NCBI GenBank assembly: GCA_017503305.1
Contig: JAFVTJ010000154.1
Location: forward strand, 1 to 8,914
From: Clostridia bacterium
Lineage (GTDB): Bacteria > Bacillota_A > Clostridia > Oscillospirales > Acutalibacteraceae
Length of the DNA: 8,914 nucleotides
Direction of reading: 5' to 3'
The notes beneath the pieces were generated by a model. The model saw only the letters and a program-made list of their open reading frames with translations, was not told the DNA's origin and ran no database searches. Below are positions 5,356-8,914 of the stretch, piece by piece. Numbering within the stretch: the stretch's first letter is position 1; every line of letters begins with the position of its first letter. The translations under genes and the position numbers were made by a program.

Positions 5356-5419
5356 GAAAGCAAAACCGTAAGAAACGGTGCCTGTGGAACATAGGGTACT
5401 GATAATGTGTTTTACTTTC
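5356..5419. other. Potential structured RNA element between valS and folC
   Basis: An 11-base inverted repeat (5356-5366 with 5409-5419, one exception) encloses two further helices: CCGT-AAGAA-ACGG (5366-5378) and GTGCC with GGTAC (5378-5382 with 5395-5399), extendable through CTGTG/CATAG to a GAA loop. The whole can be drawn as a three-way junction. Strand is ambiguous: the outer helix is complete only on the - strand (a U-G pair there, a mismatch on +), while the inner 5378-5399 helix is complete only on the + strand. On the - strand it would be the folC leader, ending about 55 bases before the start. A weak -10 (TATATT, 5350-5345) lies just downstream of it. I could not match it to a known riboswitch. 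Confidence 0.35.
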
Positions 5420-5450
5420 AAAAAAGGAGCGATAAACAATATCGCTCCTT
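5418..5450 (-). terminator. Intrinsic terminator of valS
   Basis: A perfect 11-bp stem (5450-5440 with 5434-5424) has a five-base loop, followed on the - strand by six U residues (5425-5420). It begins 11 bases after the valS stop codon. This is a textbook rho-independent terminator and separates valS from folC. Confidence 0.9.
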
Positions 5451-5461
5451 CTGTTTAAGGG

Positions 5462-8092
5462 TTACATATTTTCAAGGTCTTTAATGCTTTCCAAAATGAG
5501 CGCAATCTTATCGAGTGCTTTTTGTAAGCCGTCCTTTTGTTTTGCTACCAAGTCAGCAGGTGCTTTTGCCATAAAGCCGGGGTTATTTAATTTCTTTTCA
5601 AAGAAAATCTTATCCTCTTCGGCTTTTTTAAGGTCTTTATTAAGGCGTTCAATTTCAGCCTTAACGTCAACCAATTCCTTCATAGGCATAAAGATGGTGG
5701 CGTCGTCGGTAATAACACGAACTGCGCCTTCGCTGTCAAAGTTGTCGCCTGTTTCAACATCCGAAGCATAAGCCAAGCGGCAAATGTAAGCCGCGCCGCT
5801 TTGGAAGGTTGCCTTATTTTCGGTTGCAATACAAACCTTAGCCTTCTTTGAGGGCGGAACGTTCATTTCGGCACGACGGTTACGAATAGCACGGATAACC
5901 GCCATAATCTTTTCAAAATCGGCTTCTTCGCTTGCAAATTCCAATTTGCTTGAGAAGGTAGGCCAATCGGATACCATAATGCTATCGCCCGAATGGGGTA
6001 ATGCTTGCCATACCTCCTCGGTGATAAAGGGCATAAAGGGATGCAAAAGCTTTAAGGTGTTTGTAAATACGTAGATTAAAACACTTCTTGCGGTGTCCTT
6101 TGCCTTAATATCATCACCGTTAAGGCGAGATTTGCAAATTTCGATATACCAGTCGCAGAAAATATCCCAGATAAAGTCGTAAAGCTTTTGAACGGCAAGA
6201 CCCAATTCAAACTTTTCGAGATTATCGGTAACGTCAGCAACCAAGGTGTTATACTTTGATAAAATCCACTTATCTTCGAGTGCTAAATCAGCAATGTTAA
6301 GCGGAATTTCGTCTTCGTTTTCAAGATTCATTAAAATAAATCTTGCGGCATTCCAAATCTTGTTAGCAAAGTTACGGCTAGCTTCTACACGCTCGGGGAT
6401 ATAGCGCATATCGTTACCTGGGCTGTTACCTGTAGCAAGCGAGAAGCGTAATGCATCGGCGCCGTAATTTTCAATAACTTCTAACGGATCAACGCCGTTG
6501 CCTAAGGATTTAGACATTTTTCTACCCTGTGAGTCACGAACAAGGCCGTGAATAAGCACGGTATTGAAAGGAACTTGTCCTGTTTGCTCAATACCGGAGA
6601 ACATCATTCTCATTACCCAGAAAGGAATAATATCGTAGCCTGTAACCAAGGTATTTGTGGGATAATAGTGCTTAAAGTCTTCGGTTTCTTCGGGCCAACC
6701 GAGAGTTGAGAAAGGCCACAAAGCTGAAGAAAACCAAGTATCAAGTGTATCGGGGTCTTGGGTTATATTTTTACTGCCGCAGTGTTTACACTCGTGTGCT
6801 TCAGTTTTAGAAACGGTAATTTCGCCACAGTCGGCGCAGTACCAAGCGGGGATACGGTGACCCCACCAAAGCTGACGGGAAATACACCAGTCGCGGATGT
6901 TTTCAAGCCAGTGGAAATAAACCTTTTCAAAACGCTGAGGAACGAACTTGGTTTCGCCGTTTTTAACTGCATCAATAGCGGGAGTAGCCAAAGGCTTCAT
7001 CTTAACAAACCACTGCTTAGAAATGCGAGGCTCAACAGTAGAGCTACAACGGTAGCAAGTACCAACGTTGTGGGTGTAATCTTCTACGCGAACCAATGCA
7101 CCCTCTGCCTCTAAATCGGCAACGATGGCTTTTCTGGCTTCGTAACGGTCCATACCGGCATATTTGGGATAATCTTCGGTGATTTTTGCATCATCGGTCA
7201 TAACGTTGATAACAGGCAAGTTATGACGAAGACCAACTTCAAAGTCGTTAGGGTCGTGCGCTGGTGTAATTTTAACAACACCTGTACCAAACTCAATTTC
7301 AACGTAATCGTCGGCAACAACGGGGATTTCACGGTGAACAAGGGGTAAAATTACGGTTTTACCGATAATATCCTTATATCTTTCGTCGTTGGGGTTTACT
7401 GCAACGGCAGTATCGCCAAGCAAGGTTTCGGGACGTGTTGTTGCAAGCTCTACATAGCCGCTGCCATCCTTAAACGGATAGCGCAAATGCCAGAAGTGAC
7501 CTGCTTGCTCTTCGTATTCAACCTCGGCATCAGAAATTGATGTTTTACAATGAGGACACCAGTTGATAATACGCTCGCCACGGTAGATAAGACCCTTTTC
7601 GTAAAGTCTTACAAACACTTCGTTTACAGCCTTGTTACAGCCTTCGTCAAGTGTAAAGCGTTCGCGGTCCCAGTCACAAGAAGAGCCCATTTTCTTAAGC
7701 TGTTCAATAATTCTGCCGCCGTATTGCTTTTTCCAATCCCAAGCGCGTTCTAAGAAGCCTTCACGGCCGATATCTTCCTTAGTGATGCCTTCTTCGCGCA
7801 TTTTTTCAACAATCTTAGCTTCGGTTGCAATTGACGCATGGTCAGTACCGGGAAGCCAAAGTGTATCAAAGCCTTGCATACGCTTAAAACGGATTAAAAT
7901 ATCCTGTAAAGTATTATCAAGGGCGTGACCCATGTGAAGCTGACCTGTAATGTTTGGTGGGGGGATAACTATAGTATAAGTATCCTTACCTTCTTCACGC
8001 TTTGCGTGGAAATATTTGCCGTCAAGCCATGTTTTATAAACGCGGTCTTCAACGTCCTTAGGGTTATATTGCTTGGCTAATTCTTTTGCCAT
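5462..8092 (-). CDS. valS: Valyl-tRNA synthetase
   Basis: This class I aminoacyl-tRNA synthetase charges tRNA-Val in the cytoplasm and hydrolyses mischarged Thr-tRNA-Val. At 876 residues it is full length. The N-terminal catalytic part has [15 protein letters not shown] (44-58, with the HIGH-type signature HMGH 53-56). The CP1 editing domain lies at about 190-345 and includes [13 protein letters not shown] (218-230) and AHDPNDF (278-284). Cys pairs 179/182, 346/349, 419/422 and 435/438 look like zinc-binding knuckles. KMSKS is at 525-529. The anticodon-binding helical domain follows (about 600-780), and residues about 808-875 form the C-terminal coiled coil ([19 protein letters not shown]) typical of bacterial ValRS. 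AGGAG (8105-8101) lies 8 bases before the ATG. A sigma-A promoter (8261-8233) precedes a leader of about 130 bases that lacks a T-box, unusual for a Firmicute valS. The terminator is at 5450-5418. Confidence 0.98.
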   Translation of the reverse strand: MAKELAKQYNPKDVEDRVYKTWLDGKYFHAKREEGKDTYTIVIPPPNITGQLHMGHALDNTLQDILIRFKRMQGFDTLWLPGTDHASIATEAKIVEKMREEGITKEDIGREGFLERAWDWKKQYGGRIIEQLKKMGSSCDWDRERFTLDEGCNKAVNEVFVRLYEKGLIYRGERIINWCPHCKTSISDAEVEYEEQAGHFWHLRYPFKDGSGYVELATTRPETLLGDTAVAVNPNDERYKDIIGKTVILPLVHREIPVVADDYVEIEFGTGVVKITPAHDPNDFEVGLRHNLPVINVMTDDAKITEDYPKYAGMDRYEARKAIVADLEAEGALVRVEDYTHNVGTCYRCSSTVEPRISKQWFVKMKPLATPAIDAVKNGETKFVPQRFEKVYFHWLENIRDWCISRQLWWGHRIPAWYCADCGEITVSKTEAHECKHCGSKNITQDPDTLDTWFSSALWPFSTLGWPEETEDFKHYYPTNTLVTGYDIIPFWVMRMMFSGIEQTGQVPFNTVLIHGLVRDSQGRKMSKSLGNGVDPLEVIENYGADALRFSLATGNSPGNDMRYIPERVEASRNFANKIWNAARFILMNLENEDEIPLNIADLALEDKWILSKYNTLVADVTDNLEKFELGLAVQKLYDFIWDIFCDWYIEICKSRLNGDDIKAKDTARSVLIYVFTNTLKLLHPFMPFITEEVWQALPHSGDSIMVSDWPTFSSKLEFASEEADFEKIMAVIRAIRNRRAEMNVPPSKKAKVCIATENKATFQSGAAYICRLAYASDVETGDNFDSEGAVRVITDDATIFMPMKELVDVKAEIERLNKDLKKAEEDKIFFEKKLNNPGFMAKAPADLVAKQKDGLQKALDKIALILESIKDLENM

Positions 8093-8200
8093 TTTTTACA
8101 CTCCTGTTGCAAAAAATTATTTGTATGTTTTTTAAAATTTTGTAAAATATAATCTTGTCGGTAAAAAGCGTTTGCAAAGACAAAAATCATTTGTACCGGC

Positions 8201-8227
8201 ACCGCCTGATGCTTAATATCGGGCGGT
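8201..8227. other. Hairpin at the predicted 5' end of the valS mRNA
   Basis: Arms 8201-8210 and 8218-8227 pair over 10 positions. In the - strand RNA there is one mismatch (A opposite C), and the hairpin would start within a base or two of the predicted transcript start, where such stems can protect mRNA from decay. In a + strand RNA the same position is a U-G pair and six T residues (8227-8232) follow, giving the form of an intrinsic terminator for something transcribed rightward. No + strand gene lies upstream. Confidence 0.6.
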
Positions 8228-8232
8228 TTTTT

Positions 8233-8261
8233 ATTGTATCACATATTTTTATTTAATGCAA
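8233..8261 (-). promoter_or_regulatory. Predicted sigma-A promoter of valS
   Basis: Reading the - strand there is TTGCAT (8261-8256), a 17-base AT-rich spacer and TACAAT (8238-8233, 5 of 6 to consensus). The transcript would start near 8226 and run about 135 bases before the valS ATG. It lies just after the stop codon of the topoisomerase gene (8271). No separate terminator with a U tract is seen for that gene, so valS may also receive read-through. Confidence 0.6.
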
Positions 8262-8270
8262 TATATATAT

Positions 8271-8914
8271 TTACAAATCTAACATAGACTGCTCGGCTGT
8301 GCCCACGGGCTTTTTACTGCCTGCAGCGGGTAAATTTTTGGTGCGATAGCGGTGCTCGCTATCAAGTGTACCCTTTTCGTAAAGGGTAACCTCGCTTATA
8401 CGCTGACCTTTCTTTTGGGTCATAACCGCAATACCGCCGTTATCCTTTGTAGGTTTAGCGGGTATTGAAGCCGAGTTTACAATAAGCATTCTGCCATTAC
8501 TGGACTTAAGCAAAATATCACTTTCATCCTTAATAAACAAAATGGTATGCAGGTTATACTTTTCGCAATAAGCCTTTATAAGCTTTTTGCGGTTGGTTTT
8601 TGTAGCATAGGACGAAAGCGGTACACGGGCAATTCTACCATTGTCAAACACAAATACCACACTGCCCGAATAGTCGGCCGTTTCAACCATAAAGATAGCA
8701 TTTTCATTTTCGTCAAATTCCAGTTTACTCGGTACATAATCGCCCAAAACACTAGCCTTTGTTTCGGAAAAATCGGCCGCTTTTGCCTTGTAAACCTGTC
8801 CCCTATTTGAGAAGAACAATAGCTCTGCTGCGTTGGTGGATTCAATTACCTGTGTAATCTCGTCCCCGTCCTTAAGCTTTTGCTGACCGCTCATTCTAAG
8901 TGACTGCGGTGTAA
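8271..8914 (-). CDS. Type IIA DNA topoisomerase subunit A (GyrA/ParC family), C-terminal part
   Basis: The frame is open to the right edge (upstream residues TPQSLR before Met at 8894), so the 5' part of the gene is missing; 214 residues are visible. They belong to the C-terminal beta-pinwheel domain that wraps DNA: repeated blades each with a strand-turn pattern such as LLFFSNRGQVYKAKAADF, VFVFDNGRIARVPLSSY and LLKSSNGRMLIVNSASIP. The tail (about the last 35 residues, ending EQSMLDL) is polar. The N-terminal breakage-reunion domain with the catalytic Tyr lies outside the window. I see no GyrA box (QRRGGRG) in the visible part, which would fit the ParC-like clostridial paralogue better than true GyrA. 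However, the box normally sits at the start of the domain, outside this window, so gyrase and topoisomerase IV cannot be separated. It is followed by valS on the same strand. Confidence 0.85.
   Translation of the reverse strand, partial: TPQSLRMSGQQKLKDGDEITQVIESTNAAELLFFSNRGQVYKAKAADFSETKASVLGDYVPSKLEFDENENAIFMVETADYSGSVVFVFDNGRIARVPLSSYATKTNRKKLIKAYCEKYNLHTILFIKDESDILLKSSNGRMLIVNSASIPAKPTKDNGGIAVMTQKKGQRISEVTLYEKGTLDSEHRYRTKNLPAAGSKKPVGTAEQSMLDL

Noticed and set aside
5340..5420. Tetrahydrofolate riboswitch before folC
   Set aside because: The conserved stretches of the known tetrahydrofolate and ZTP classes, as I recall them, are not present; only the gene context suggested it.
6758..7114. 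Open frame of 118 codons on the + strand
   Set aside because: It is opposite the catalytic and editing region of valS, with no signal or domain of its own.
8150..8227. T-box in the valS leader (GGCGGTGCCGG resembles part of the motif)
   Set aside because: The match is partial, lacks the conserved core, sits at the start rather than the end of the leader, and no alternative terminator follows.
8261..8270. ATATATATAT run as an origin or special site
   Set aside because: It is a short AT run in an AT-rich spacer directly after a stop codon, with no DnaA boxes or other repeats.

Overview
The window looks like chromosome of an endospore-forming, low-GC Firmicute of the class Clostridia. The evidence is a complete spoIIA operon (anti-anti-sigma factor, anti-sigma factor/kinase, sigma-F), strong GGAGG-type ribosome binding sites, AT-rich spacers and intrinsic terminators with U tracts. 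An Oscillospiraceae/Ruminococcaceae-type gut commensal is my guess, but the sequence alone does not fix the genus.

The left third (1-2570, all + strand) is an accessory block visibly richer in A+T than the rest. It holds the 3' end of a secreted protein with PepSY repeats, a polytopic membrane protein of unknown function (402-1376), a small membrane-anchored protein of unknown function (1451-2029) and a complete PepSY lipoprotein (2123-2569). The striking feature lies in the spacers. Each of the three complete genes starts directly behind a hairpin that looks like the terminator of the previous gene, and a good sigma-A-type promoter overlaps that hairpin so that its -10 box falls at the apex. 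Two of these junctions (about 311-395 and 1361-1445) are clearly copies of one another, including a piece of PepSY-gene tail now fused to the end of the membrane-protein gene.

The right two thirds (2604-8914, all - strand) are housekeeping and sporulation genes, converging on the accessory block at a terminator at 2575-2605. In order of transcription they are: the C-terminal part of a type IIA topoisomerase A subunit (GyrA/ParC family, cut by the window edge), valS (valyl-tRNA synthetase), folC (folylpolyglutamate/dihydrofolate synthase), then spoIIAA, spoIIAB and sigF. valS and folC each end in a hairpin terminator. The spoIIA genes are tightly coupled: a 3-bp gap, then an 8-bp overlap. They form the partner-switching module that keeps sigma-F inactive until the forespore compartment forms.

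Two intergenic stretches hold structure that the genes do not explain. One is a potential three-way-junction RNA element at 5356-5419 between valS and folC. The other is the valS leader at 8093-8270, which has a clear promoter and a 5' hairpin but no T-box. No tRNA, rRNA, CRISPR array, insertion sequence or phage gene is visible.
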